A stretch of DNA of 64,000 nucleotides from Halothiobacillaceae bacterium (GTDB lineage: Bacteria > Pseudomonadota > Gammaproteobacteria > Halothiobacillales > Halothiobacillaceae): contig JAQVHL010000003.1 of the NCBI GenBank assembly GCA_028696185.1, forward strand, positions 36,119-100,118. Reading direction: 5' to 3'. A model generated the notes under the pieces. That model did no database searches. It was not told where the DNA came from and saw nothing but the letters and a program-made list of their open reading frames with translations. Each line of letters begins with the position of its first letter. The first letter of the stretch is position 1. Positions 1 to 8,125 of the stretch are shown here, in pieces. The position numbers and the translations under genes are program-made.

Positions 1-596
1 AAGCGGGCGTCGGCGCGGGCCAGGGGAAAGACACCGGGCATGCGCCGGATCAGCCCCGCAAAGCGGTTGAGGAAGCTGTCCCCGGGGCCAAAGATGACCG
101 AGGGTCGGAAGGAAACAACGGCGAGTTTTCCGTTGCTGGCGGCCGCGTGAACCTTGCGTTCCGCCTCACCTTTGGTGCGCAGGTAGTGGCTGGGCCCCTG
201 TTCGTCGGCATTCAGGGCGCTCATGTGCAGCAGGCGTGGCGTGCCCGCGCTCTGGCAGGCGGCGATGACTCGCTCGGTCAATTCCACATGGGCGCGGCGA
301 AAGCCGCTGCCGTCATGGCCGCGTTCATTGAGGATGCCGACCAGATTGATGACCGCGCTGGATGACTGGCACAGGCGCTCCAGGGTGGCGGGGTCGAAAA
401 CATCCGCTTCGATCAGTTGCACCCCTGGGATCAGCTTGAGTTCCCGCACCTGCTCAGGGCGGCGGGTGGGGATCAGCACCCGCGCGCCACGGGCGCCAAG
501 GCGCGCGGCCAGGGCGTGCCCTACAAAGCCGGCGCCGCCGAGAAGGCTGATGGTCTGACCGGTAAGAGGGAAGGGGGCTTGCGGAAATCGTGCCAT
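1..596 (-). CDS. NAD(P)-binding Rossmann protein, NDUFA9-like (partial)
   Basis: The gene reads leftwards and runs off the window, so only the N-terminal 198 residues are seen. An atypical short-chain dehydrogenase/epimerase fold is indicated by the nucleotide-binding loop LLGGAGFVG near residues 18-26, a V-I-N-L-V-G-I strand, and the later pieces HMSALNAD and SFRPSVIFGPGD. That combination is typical of the 'complex I NDUFA9 subunit family' of bacterial NAD(P)H-binding proteins, whose substrate is usually unknown. The start ATG (594-596) faces away from the aldehyde dehydrogenase gene across about 160 bp. The family call is fairly safe; the function is not known. Confidence 0.75.
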   Translation of the reverse strand, partial: MARFPQAPFPLTGQTISLLGGAGFVGHALAARLGARGARVLIPTRRPEQVRELKLIPGVQLIEADVFDPATLERLCQSSSAVINLVGILNERGHDGSGFRRAHVELTERVIAACQSAGTPRLLHMSALNADEQGPSHYLRTKGEAERKVHAAASNGKLAVVSFRPSVIFGPGDSFLNRFAGLIRRMPGVFPLARADAR

Positions 597-759
597 GCGC
601 GGGGTCTCGTCTGCCGGGAAAGGGTTATAGCGAGAGTAGCATGTCCGGTCCCGCTTGCGCCTGCATCGACGGGGGAAGCGATGGCCCTGATATACTGCTA
701 CAGGGTGGATGCGCGACGCGATGGCGGTTTTCAGTTAGCCCCCCGGCTTGGAGGTTTTC

Positions 760-2127
760 ATGCAGTTTCAGTCCATTGATCCCTATGACGGCCGGGTCCA
801 TGCCCGGTTTGATGTCTGGGACGCCGGGCGGATTGAGCAGGCGCTGGGCGATGCGGCCGGGATGTTTCCTCTGTGGCGGGATACCTCTTTGCGCAGGCGT
901 GCCGAGCTTCTGGCGCGGGTTGGCGAGCGTTTGCTGATGCAGCGTGATGAGCTGGCCGAGGTCATGTGCGCGGAAATGGGGAAGCGATTGGTCGAGGCGC
1001 GCGCCGAAGTGGAGAAATCCGCCTGGGTCTGCGCGTATTACGCCGAACAGGCCGAGGCGTTCATGGCCGACGAGCCGGTGCATTCCGGCGCCGGGCGTAG
1101 TGTTGTGGTCCATGAGCCGCTCGGGCCGGTACTGGCCGTCATGCCGTGGAATTTTCCGCTCTGGCAGGTGTTCCGCTTTGCTGCGCCGGCCCTGGTGGCC
1201 GGAAACGTCGGTCTGCTCAAGCATGCGTCGAACGTGCCGCAGTGCGCCGTACTGATCGAGGACGTGATTCGCGAAGCGGGCGTGCCTGCAGGTGTGTTCC
1301 AGACGCTGATGATTCGCTCCGGGCAGGTCGATGCTGTGGTGCGCGATGCGCGCGTGCGGGCGGTCAGCCTGACCGGCAGTGAGCCGGCGGGGCGCGCGGT
1401 GGCGCGGGCGGCGGGCGAGTCCTTGAAGAAGGCGGTCCTTGAGCTGGGCGGTTCGGATGCCTTTATCGTGCTGGAGGATGCGGATCTGGCCTGGACCGTG
1501 GAGCGGGCCGTGCAATCGCGTTTTGCCAATGCCGGTCAGAGCTGCATTGCCGCCAAGCGCTTTCTGGTGGTCGAGGCGGTGGCCGACGATTTTGTCGCCC
1601 GCCTGGCCGAGGCGGTGCGTGCCCTGGAGCCTGGTGATCCGCGTGCGCCACAGACCACGCTGGCCCCCCTGGCCCGAGCGGATCTGGTGAGTGAGATCGA
1701 CGCCCAGGTGCGCGATGCGCTGGCGCAGGGGGCGCGCTGTGTTACCGGCGGTACGCCTCTGCCGGCCTTGGGGCCGAACTTCTATGCCGCGACCGTGCTC
1801 GAAGGTATCCGGCCCGGCATGCGCGCCTGGGAGGAGGAACTGTTCGGACCCGTCGCACTCGTTACCCGTGTGGCGGATGAAGAGGAGGCGCTGTCCATTG
1901 CCAACGGCTCGCGTTTCGGACTGGGGGGCAGCGTGTGGACGCGTGATGTGGCACGGGGCGAGGCACTGGCGCGGCGTCTGACCTGTGGTGCGGCTTTTGT
2001 CAATGATCTGGTGCATAGCGATCCGCGTCTGCCCTTCGGGGGATGCAAGGATTCCGGCTACGGGCGCGAGCTTTCGCGGCATGGCTTGCGCGAGTTCGTC
2101 AACGTCAAAACCCTGTGGGTGCGTTAA
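760..2127 (+). CDS. NAD(P)-dependent aldehyde dehydrogenase, succinate-semialdehyde type
   Basis: A 455-residue ALDH-superfamily enzyme that oxidises an aldehyde, probably succinate semialdehyde, to the acid in the cytosol. The catalytic glutamate lies in LELGGSD (E228) and the nucleophile in NAGQSC (C262); PWNFPLWQ and the C-terminal PFGGCKDSGYGRE motif are also present. The length fits the short Sad/GabD-like subgroup. The ATG at 760 is preferred over an in-frame TTG at 748 because GGAGG (750-754) sits 5 nt before it. It is followed by an EamA permease about 50 bp downstream. Substrate specificity cannot be read from the sequence, so other semialdehydes remain possible. Confidence 0.85.
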   Translation: MQFQSIDPYDGRVHARFDVWDAGRIEQALGDAAGMFPLWRDTSLRRRAELLARVGERLLMQRDELAEVMCAEMGKRLVEARAEVEKSAWVCAYYAEQAEAFMADEPVHSGAGRSVVVHEPLGPVLAVMPWNFPLWQVFRFAAPALVAGNVGLLKHASNVPQCAVLIEDVIREAGVPAGVFQTLMIRSGQVDAVVRDARVRAVSLTGSEPAGRAVARAAGESLKKAVLELGGSDAFIVLEDADLAWTVERAVQSRFANAGQSCIAAKRFLVVEAVADDFVARLAEAVRALEPGDPRAPQTTLAPLARADLVSEIDAQVRDALAQGARCVTGGTPLPALGPNFYAATVLEGIRPGMRAWEEELFGPVALVTRVADEEEALSIANGSRFGLGGSVWTRDVARGEALARRLTCGAAFVNDLVHSDPRLPFGGCKDSGYGRELSRHGLREFVNVKTLWVR

Positions 2128-2179
2128 CGCTGCACGCCCTGCATGCCCCCCGGCCGGTCGCCGGGGTCTGGAGAATATC

Positions 2180-3079
2180 GTGTCCGCTGCCTGGGCCTAT
2201 TGGGGCGTGATTCTGATCTGGTCGACCACGCCTCTGGCTATCGACTGGAGCGTCGAGCCCGGCGTGGACTGGCTGTTCGCCCTGGCGTTGCGCATGTGGG
2301 GCGGGCTGGTCGTCGCTTTTGTCTTTCTGGCGGTGCTGCGCGAGCGTTTCCCGCTCGATCGCCGTGCCTGGCATGCCTATGTGGCGGCGGCTCTGGGCGT
2401 GTATCTGTCGATGCTGCTCACCTACTGGGCGGCGCAGCATCTCTCCAGCGGGGTATTGGCGGTGGTGTTCGGCCTCACGCCGTTCTTCACCAGCCTGCTG
2501 GCAGGGGTTGGCCTGGGCGAACGACTGACCTGGAACAAGATCCTGGGCATGTTGCTTGGTTTCGGTGGTCTGTGGCTGTTCTTTCACGATCAGCTGACCC
2601 TGGGGGATTGGGGGTGGATTGCCGTGATGGTGATGGCCTTGAGTACCTTCCTGCACGCGCTGAGCACGGTTTGGGTGAAACGGGTCGGCGCACAGGTTTC
2701 GGGGCTGGCGGTGACGGCCGGCGCCCTCTTGCTGTCCGCGCCCCTGTATGCGCTGAGCTGGGTTATTCTGGGTGTCGAATGGCCGCAGACGCTGGCACCG
2801 CGCACGCTGGGTGCGATAGCTTATCTGGCCGTGGTCGGTTCGGTATTGGGGTTTTTTCTTTATTTTCATGCCCTGCGCGTGTTGCCGGCCAGCCGCATGG
2901 GCTTGATTCCGCTTTTGACCCCCTTGCTGGCCGTATCCCTGGCCATGATATTGAATGATGAACATTTTACCCCGATGGCCTGGGCGGGGTTCGCCTCGGT
3001 CATGGCCGGTCTGCTCTTGCACGAATCGGCCGCCTTGCGCCGGTGGGGGGTATCCAGGATGAAAGGAAGATCGATATGA
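2180..3079 (+). CDS. EamA/DMT-family inner-membrane transporter
   Basis: A 299-residue polytopic membrane protein with about ten hydrophobic helices in two repeated EamA halves, the usual size for the drug/metabolite transporter superfamily. The first half opens WAYWGVILIWSTTPLA; the second contains FFLYFHALRVLPASRMGLIPLLTPL, a typical second-repeat signature. The GTG at 2180 is chosen because it follows CTGGAGA and begins the first helix; the longer open frame upstream is only overlap with the dehydrogenase gene. The stop overlaps the next start (ATGA), suggesting translational coupling with the PPOX gene. The substrate is unknown. Confidence 0.8.
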   Translation: MSAAWAYWGVILIWSTTPLAIDWSVEPGVDWLFALALRMWGGLVVAFVFLAVLRERFPLDRRAWHAYVAAALGVYLSMLLTYWAAQHLSSGVLAVVFGLTPFFTSLLAGVGLGERLTWNKILGMLLGFGGLWLFFHDQLTLGDWGWIAVMVMALSTFLHALSTVWVKRVGAQVSGLAVTAGALLLSAPLYALSWVILGVEWPQTLAPRTLGAIAYLAVVGSVLGFFLYFHALRVLPASRMGLIPLLTPLLAVSLAMILNDEHFTPMAWAGFASVMAGLLLHESAALRRWGVSRMKGRSI

Positions 3080-4449
3080 ACGCGCATCCGCAAACGCCTG
3101 TGCTGGTCATCGGTGCGGGGATTTCCGGGTTGGCCACGGCGTATTTTCTGCACCGCAAGGGAGTGCCGGTTCGTGTGCTGGAGGCCGCCCCCGGCGTGGG
3201 TGGCTGCGTGAGCACACTGCGCCAGGACGGGTGGCTCATCGAACGTGGGCCGAATTCGACCCTGGACAATACCCCGGCGCTGGGGGAGCTCATTCGCGCG
3301 CTGGGTCTGGAAGGGGCCGTACTGGAAGCCAATCCGCTGGCCAAGCGCCGCTATGTGGTACGCAAGGGAAAAACCCTGGCCTTGCCGGGTTCGCCACTGG
3401 ATTTTTTGCGTACGCCGCTGTTTTCGGCCATGGATAAGCTGCGTCTGCTCAAGGAGCCGTTCGTCGGGCGTAGCGAGGAAGACGAAACACTGGCTGCTTT
3501 CGTACGCCGTCGCCTGGGGCCGGGTTTTCTGGACTGGGCTATCGATCCTTTCGTCTCCGGCGTTTACGCGGGCGATCCGGCGCGCTTGTCCGTGCGTGCG
3601 GCCGTACCGAAGGTATGGCAGCTTGAACAGGCGCACGGTTCGTTGATACGGGGGGCACTGGTGCGCCTGCGTGCGCGGCGGCAGGAGGGACTGCAGACCG
3701 GGCCGGTCGGTCGCATGCTCTCCTTCGTGCAGGGCATGGAAATGCTGCCCGCCGCCATGGGCCGGGCGCTGGGGGATGCCGTGGAGACAGGTGTCTCCGT
3801 CGAGCGTATGGAACCGATACCTTCCGGCTGGCGCGTTCTGGCGGGGGCGCGCTCCTGGGAAGCTTCGCAGGTGATCCTGGCCGTGCCGGCTTACGCCGCC
3901 GCTCGATTGCTGGCGGACCTGGATGCTTCGCTGGCCGGTGAGCTGGCGGGAATCCACTATCCGCCGGTCGCCTCTGTCGCCCTGGGGTTTCCCCGTGTGG
4001 CGGTGGAGCATCCCCTGGATGGTTTCGGGTGTCTGATTCCCTCACGGGAAGGGCGGCGTACGCTGGGTGCGCTGTTTTCCACGACTCTGTTCCCGGAGCG
4101 CGCTCCGGACGGGCATGTGTTGCTGACGGCTTTCATCGGTGGTCGTCGTCACGCCGTCGCGCTGGATCAGGATGATGCCGGTCTGGTAGAGGAGGTCGTG
4201 AGCGATCTGACGCCGATCCTGGGGCTGCAGGGGCGTCCGGATCATGTGCGTGTGCGTCGCTGGCCGCAGGCCATTCCCCAGTACGAAATGGGGCACCTTG
4301 AGCGTATTGCGCGTATCGACGAGCGTTTGGCGCACTGGCCAGGTTTGCATACCCGTGCCAACTGGCGCGACGGTATTTCGGTATCCGACTGCGTGCGAAA
4401 CGCGCACGCACTGGCCGAGCGCCTGGCAGAAGAGCAGTCCGCGGGGTAG
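3076..4449 (+). CDS. hemG: Protoporphyrinogen oxidase, HemY/PPOX-type FAD enzyme
   Basis: A 457-residue flavoprotein that oxidises protoporphyrinogen IX to protoporphyrin IX using oxygen, the penultimate step of heme synthesis. The FAD-binding GAGISG lies at residues 13-18, followed by EAAPGVGGCVST and the family motif ERGPNST. The C-terminal RANWRDGISVSDCVRNA matches the FAD-binding end of the family. The ATG at 3076 overlaps the stop of the preceding gene and follows GGAAG. The symbol follows common annotation of the oxygen-dependent enzyme (often called hemY); it is unrelated to the flavodoxin-like E. coli HemG. Heme demand fits an organism with c-type cytochromes such as SoxD. Confidence 0.85.
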   Translation: MNAHPQTPVLVIGAGISGLATAYFLHRKGVPVRVLEAAPGVGGCVSTLRQDGWLIERGPNSTLDNTPALGELIRALGLEGAVLEANPLAKRRYVVRKGKTLALPGSPLDFLRTPLFSAMDKLRLLKEPFVGRSEEDETLAAFVRRRLGPGFLDWAIDPFVSGVYAGDPARLSVRAAVPKVWQLEQAHGSLIRGALVRLRARRQEGLQTGPVGRMLSFVQGMEMLPAAMGRALGDAVETGVSVERMEPIPSGWRVLAGARSWEASQVILAVPAYAAARLLADLDASLAGELAGIHYPPVASVALGFPRVAVEHPLDGFGCLIPSREGRRTLGALFSTTLFPERAPDGHVLLTAFIGGRRHAVALDQDDAGLVEEVVSDLTPILGLQGRPDHVRVRRWPQAIPQYEMGHLERIARIDERLAHWPGLHTRANWRDGISVSDCVRNAHALAERLAEEQSAG

Positions 4450-4490
4450 CGGGCAGCACCGCCTGCCGGGCAGGGCCAGGGCGGCGGTGT

Positions 4491-5471
4491 TCAGCCCCCG
4501 GTCATGGACATGAAGCGGATGATTTTCTCCGGGCGTTCGCGGAATTCGTGACGCTCCGGTTTCAGGCCGATGGCCGCGATCAGCGCGTCCTGGAGCTCGT
4601 CGTCCGGAATGCCCTTGCGCAGCAGGTCGCGCAGGGGGAAGTTGTGCTCCTGGCCCAGGCACATGTACAGGGTGCCGTCCACCGACAGGCGCACGCGATT
4701 GCAGCTTTCGCAGAAATGCTGGGATATCGGTGTGATGAAGCCGACGTGCACGTCGGTCCCCGCCACGCGCATGTACCGCGCCGGACCGGCACCAGGCATT
4801 ACGCTGGGGATCAGGTTGAAGCGTTCCTGCAGACGGCGACGAACCTGCTGCAGATCGACGTAGTGATCGGTGGCGGAGCGGCCGGTGTCGCCCATCGGCA
4901 TGGTTTCGATGTAGCGCAGGGTAAAGCCCTGCTCGATGCAGTAATCGAGCATGTCTTCGGCTTCGTCGTCGTTGACGCCCTTCATCAGCACCATATTGAT
5001 CTTGATCGGGCTGAAGCCGGCCGCGCGAGCGGCGGCAAGACCCTCCAGCACCTTGTCCAGACGTCCCTGGGTGATGGATTTGAAGCGTTCGGGATGCAGG
5101 GTGTCCAGACTGACGTTCAGTCGATCCACGCCGGATGCACGCAGCTCGCCCGCCATGCGTTGCAGGCGGGTGGCATTGGTGGACAGCGACAGATCTTCGA
5201 TGCCCGGCAGCGCGCGGATACGGCGCGCGATGTCCGCAACTCCGCGTCGTACCAGAGGTTCGCCACCGGTGATGCGTACATGTGCGAGCCCCATTCCGGA
5301 CATGACGCCCAGGACGCGCTCGACTTCGTCCGGGGTCAGCCAGTGCGCGGGTTCCTCGAAATCGGTGAACCCTTCGGGCATGCAGTAAAAACAACGCAGG
5401 TCGCATCGGTCGGTGACCGAAAGCCGCAGATACTCGATCCGGCGGCCAAAGGGGTCGATCAGCTCGCGCAT
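4491..5471 (-). CDS. moaA: GTP 3',8-cyclase MoaA
   Basis: A 326-residue radical-SAM enzyme that, with MoaC, converts GTP to cyclic pyranopterin monophosphate, the first step of molybdenum cofactor synthesis. The radical-SAM cluster cysteines are C23, C27 and C30 (CDLRCFYC). The second [4Fe-4S] cluster uses C254, C257 and C271. The conserved C-terminal double glycine (SMTGG) required for activity is present. It is the last gene of the leftward moaE-moeA-moaC-moaA set, but a 159-bp gap with two palindromes separates it from moaC, so it may have its own promoter. Confidence 0.95.
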   Translation of the reverse strand: MRELIDPFGRRIEYLRLSVTDRCDLRCFYCMPEGFTDFEEPAHWLTPDEVERVLGVMSGMGLAHVRITGGEPLVRRGVADIARRIRALPGIEDLSLSTNATRLQRMAGELRASGVDRLNVSLDTLHPERFKSITQGRLDKVLEGLAAARAAGFSPIKINMVLMKGVNDDEAEDMLDYCIEQGFTLRYIETMPMGDTGRSATDHYVDLQQVRRRLQERFNLIPSVMPGAGPARYMRVAGTDVHVGFITPISQHFCESCNRVRLSVDGTLYMCLGQEHNFPLRDLLRKGIPDDELQDALIAAIGLKPERHEFRERPEKIIRFMSMTGG

Positions 5472-5548
5472 GAGTCGTTAAGCCCTTGTTGCCCCGAGAG
5501 GGGCATGTGTTGCAGGGAAACTTGGCTACTTTGTGCAGGAGTGAGCAA

Positions 5549-5572
5549 CGTTATTCCACAACGGAAATAACG
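5549..5572. promoter_or_regulatory. Palindrome 1 upstream of moaA (ModE-like operator candidate)
   Basis: A 24-bp inverted repeat with arms CGTTATT and AATAACG lies 78 bp upstream of the moaA start. A second palindrome sharing the GTTAT(T/A)TCC half-site lies 52 bp away, centre to centre about 51 bp. The AT-rich GTTAT/ATAAC arms and the position in front of a moa gene suggest a ModE-type molybdate-responsive site. That assignment is an inference from general resemblance, not from a matched consensus. Confidence 0.45.
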
Positions 5573-5600
5573 ATACCCGAGCCCTGTGCTGGGTGCAAGT

Positions 5601-5622
5601 GTTATTTCCATGGGGATATAAC
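5601..5622. promoter_or_regulatory. Palindrome 2 upstream of moaA (ModE-like operator candidate)
   Basis: The arms GTTATTTCC and GGATATAAC match at 8 of 9 positions, in the same half-site family as the palindrome at 5549-5572. It begins 130 bp upstream of the moaA start and 8 bp outside the moaC stop codon. Two similar sites with no gene between them point to a dimeric regulator rather than a terminator, and no T-run follows on either strand. Confidence 0.45.
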
Positions 5623-5630
5623 GCCTGCGT

Positions 5631-6104
5631 TCACGCCTGCCAATGGCCGCTTTTTCCACCCATTTTTTCCAGAAGGCGCACTTCCTCGATGCACATGCCG
5701 CGATCAACGGCCTTGCACATGTCGTAGAGAGTCAACGCGGCCACGCTGGCGGCGGTCAGGGCTTCCATTTCCACCCCCGTCTGGCCGTTCAAGCCGCAGG
5801 TGGCCAGGATGCGCACCGCGTTTTCTTCGGGCAGAGGGGTGAGCTCGACGCTGACTTTGGTCAGCATCAGCGGGTGGCACAGGGGGATGAGCTCCGGGGT
5901 GCGTTTGGCGGCCATGATGCCGGCGATGCGCGCTACGGCGAGCACATCGCCTTTCTTGTGGCCGCCTTCTACGATCAGGCGCAGGGTGTCCGGCTGCATG
6001 CGGATCAGGGCGGTAGCGGTGGCCTGGCGGGTGGTTTCCGGCTTGTCGCCGACGTCGACCATGCGTGCCGCGCCGGTTTCATCGATATGGGTCAGTGCGC
6101 TCAT
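5631..6104 (-). CDS. moaC: Cyclic pyranopterin monophosphate synthase MoaC
   Basis: A 157-residue protein of the standard MoaC length. It acts after MoaA, rearranging 3',8-cyclo-GTP to cyclic pyranopterin monophosphate. Family motifs seen are [38 protein letters not shown] (with the active-site His region), [12 protein letters not shown] and LYDMCKAVD. The start is the ATG at 6102-6104, which overlaps the moeA stop by four bases, so translation is probably coupled. No other in-frame start fits the conserved SALTHID N-terminus as well. Confidence 0.95.
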   Translation of the reverse strand: MSALTHIDETGAARMVDVGDKPETTRQATATALIRMQPDTLRLIVEGGHKKGDVLAVARIAGIMAAKRTPELIPLCHPLMLTKVSVELTPLPEENAVRILATCGLNGQTGVEMEALTAASVAALTLYDMCKAVDRGMCIEEVRLLEKMGGKSGHWQA

Positions 6105-7321
6105 GACAGGAACTCGCTGAAAGGGAGAAAATCGAGAAGCTGGCCGGGAACGACCGTCTGGTCTTCGGGGACGACGGCCAGGCCGTCGGCCCAGCACACG
6201 CCCAGAAGCGCGGAGGAACTTTGATTGTCGTAAGGCCGCAGGCGGGTGATGCCGTCGGCATCGGTTTCGGCACGTGCGCGCAGGTATTCCCGGCGATCGG
6301 AAGGGGAGGGGCGTGCGAAGTCGGCCGGAAGGCGCAGGGGCCGTGGCAGAACCTCGCGCGCGCCCTGCAGGCGCAGCAGGAAGGGGCGGGCGAACAGGGC
6401 GAAGGTGGTCAGGGCCGAGACAGGGTTGCCGGGCAGGCCGATGAAGGGCGTATTGCCTACCGCACCGAAGGTAATCGGCTTGCCGGGTTTCATGCGCACT
6501 TTCCATAGGTCGATGCGCCCAAGGCGGGAAACGGCCGTTTTGACGTGATCCTCTTCGCCGACGGACACCCCGCCGCTGGTCATGAGCACGTCGCAACGGG
6601 GGGCGGCCTGCGCTAGCGCAGCAGTGACCGCATCGGCTTTGTCCGGCAGCGTGCCCAGATCGATCAGCGGAAGGCGCAAGGCCTCCAGAAGACCGCGCAA
6701 CAGGCTGTGATTGGCATTGTAGATGTGCCCGGCAGGCAAAGGCTGGCCGGGTTCGACGAGTTCATCGCCCGTAGAGAAAAAACCGATGGTGAGAGGCTGG
6801 TAGATGTCGATTTCCGGCACTCCCGCCGAGGCGAGCAATCCAAGCTCGCGCGGACCCAGCCGGGTGCCTCGGGGCAACACGCACTGGCCACGGTGGAGGT
6901 CGCTGCCTGTGGGGCGGACATCCTCGCCGCTGGCGGGGTGATGGTTGAAGAGGATATGTCCGTCCTCGACGCGCACGTTTTCCTGGGCCACGATGGCATC
7001 CGCCCCTTCGGGGAGGGCCGCTCCGGTGAAGATGCGTGCCGCACTGCCGGGCTCAAGCGGGTTGCCTACCGCACCGGCGGCTATGCGCTGGCCGATGCGC
7101 AGGCGCGTGGACGGCGTACCCAGGTCGCGGGTGGAAATGGCATAGCCATCCAGACGGCTGGTGGCCGTGGGCGGGATGTCACAAGGGGCGAGGACGCTTT
7201 CGGCCAGCACCGCGCCCAGGGATTCGCCCAGCGCTTGACGAAGTGTGTCGCGCTCACGTTCGGCCAGACGAAGAAGATGTTCAAGCGCCACCTCGACGCT
7301 CATCAGGGACGCGGTGCTCAT
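6101..7321 (-). CDS. moeA: Molybdopterin molybdotransferase MoeA
   Basis: A 406-residue enzyme that inserts molybdate into adenylylated molybdopterin, giving active Mo cofactor. Typical features are SRLDGYA near the N-terminus, the MPT-binding [24 protein letters not shown] and GLPGNPVS. The start at 7321 overlaps the moaE stop by four bases (ATGA); an internal ATG at 7303 (MSVEVAL) is an alternative. The position between moaE and moaC suggests one polycistronic mRNA serving the neighbouring SoxC molybdoenzyme. Confidence 0.95.
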   Translation of the reverse strand: MSTASLMSVEVALEHLLRLAERERDTLRQALGESLGAVLAESVLAPCDIPPTATSRLDGYAISTRDLGTPSTRLRIGQRIAAGAVGNPLEPGSAARIFTGAALPEGADAIVAQENVRVEDGHILFNHHPASGEDVRPTGSDLHRGQCVLPRGTRLGPRELGLLASAGVPEIDIYQPLTIGFFSTGDELVEPGQPLPAGHIYNANHSLLRGLLEALRLPLIDLGTLPDKADAVTAALAQAAPRCDVLMTSGGVSVGEEDHVKTAVSRLGRIDLWKVRMKPGKPITFGAVGNTPFIGLPGNPVSALTTFALFARPFLLRLQGAREVLPRPLRLPADFARPSPSDRREYLRARAETDADGITRLRPYDNQSSSALLGVCWADGLAVVPEDQTVVPGQLLDFLPFSEFLS

Positions 7322-7770
7322 GGGTGTGCCCAGCGTTGCGCTGCGCGGTCGTCGCTTTCGCGCGCATCCACCCAGCGGGCGCCTTCGCCGGTTTCCTCAC
7401 GCTTCCAGAACGGGGCGCGGGTCTTGAGATAATCCATGATGAATTCACAAGCGGCGAAGGCTTCACCGCGGTGGCGGCTGCTTACCGCGACAAGAACAAT
7501 CTGATCCTGGGGCCGCAGCGGTCCCACCCGGTGAATGACCAGCACCTCTTCCAGTGTCCAGCGCTGGCGCGCTTCCTGTTCTATGGCTTCCAGGCAGCGT
7601 TCGGTCATGCCTGGGTAATGTTCCAGTGTCATGCCGTCTACCGATTGCCCTTCATTGAGGTCGCGCACCGTGCCCAGAAACGAGGCAACGGCGCCCACTT
7701 GCGGTGAATTCGCACGCAGACGGGTGATTTCAAGACCCAGGTCGAAATCTTCGCGCTGTACCTTGATCAT
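7318..7770 (-). CDS. moaE: Molybdopterin synthase catalytic subunit MoaE
   Basis: A 150-residue large subunit of molybdopterin synthase, which transfers sulfur from thiocarboxylated MoaD onto cyclic pyranopterin monophosphate. Motifs seen are VGAVASFLGTVRD, LEHYPGMTE, HRVGPL and SSRHRGEAFAACEFIMDYLKT. A GGGAG Shine-Dalgarno precedes the ATG at 7768-7770. The small subunit gene moaD, which usually sits directly upstream, is absent here: the next 355 bp are a divergent promoter region. MoaD must therefore be encoded elsewhere. The tail after KTRAPFWK is slightly longer than usual. Confidence 0.95.
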   Translation of the reverse strand: MIKVQREDFDLGLEITRLRANSPQVGAVASFLGTVRDLNEGQSVDGMTLEHYPGMTERCLEAIEQEARQRWTLEEVLVIHRVGPLRPQDQIVLVAVSSRHRGEAFAACEFIMDYLKTRAPFWKREETGEGARWVDARESDDRAAQRWAHP

Positions 7771-7947
7771 GCAGACTCCCGAAGTGATGTGAATATTTTT
7801 GATGGGCCATCATGCCGTCGCAGGGGGCCGGGTCAAGTCGTGGATGCGCATCCTACCGTAATTTCAGCGATTGTTAATATTCTTCGATTGCGTTAAATTG
7901 CCCGGCAGCGCGCAGGCCAGCAGCGCATTCGGGTTTACTTATTGGCG

Positions 7948-7963
7948 ATAAAACTAGTTTTAT
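7948..7963. promoter_or_regulatory. 16-bp perfect AT-rich palindrome (operator candidate)
   Basis: ATAAAACTAGTTTTAT is a perfect palindrome about 163 bp upstream of soxC and 178 bp upstream of moaE, in the AT-rich core of the divergent promoter region. It is a plausible binding site for a dimeric regulator acting on one or both transcription units. No matching regulator family is recognised. Confidence 0.4.
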
Positions 7964-8021
7964 TGACCGTGACACCCGCGTGACGTGAAACTTGCGCCCC
8001 AGAAGTCGGCGTCTCGACGTT

Positions 8022-8058
8022 CGCCTGACCATCGCAGGCTCGATGCGATGGTCAGGCG
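8022..8058. repeat. Strong hairpin with 15-bp perfect stem upstream of soxC
   Basis: CGCCTGACCATCGCA and its exact reverse complement are separated by a 7-nt loop, ending 67 bp before the soxC start. There is no T-run after either arm, so it does not look like an intrinsic terminator. It could be a 5'-UTR stabilising structure, an operator, or a small dispersed repeat. Confidence 0.6.
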
Positions 8059-8125
8059 GGCTCAGGTAACGGCACAACAGGGGAGTTTCCCTGTGTATCA
8101 CTTGCTTAGTGTGCAGGAGTGAGTA

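Larger units (their letters stand above)
7771..8125. promoter_or_regulatory. Divergent intergenic region between moaE and soxC
   Basis: This 355-bp region separates the leftward Mo-cofactor genes from the rightward soxCD genes and holds no convincing gene. Its centre is AT-rich compared with the flanks and should contain both promoters. Two symmetric elements stand out and are listed separately: a 16-bp AT-rich palindrome and a 15-bp-stem hairpin. The last 25 bases before soxC include a GGAGTGAG-type ribosome-binding site. Confidence 0.6.

Noticed and set aside
625..2082. A 485-codon open frame antisense to the aldehyde dehydrogenase
   Set aside because: His/Arg/Gln-rich shadow of the conserved ALDH gene.
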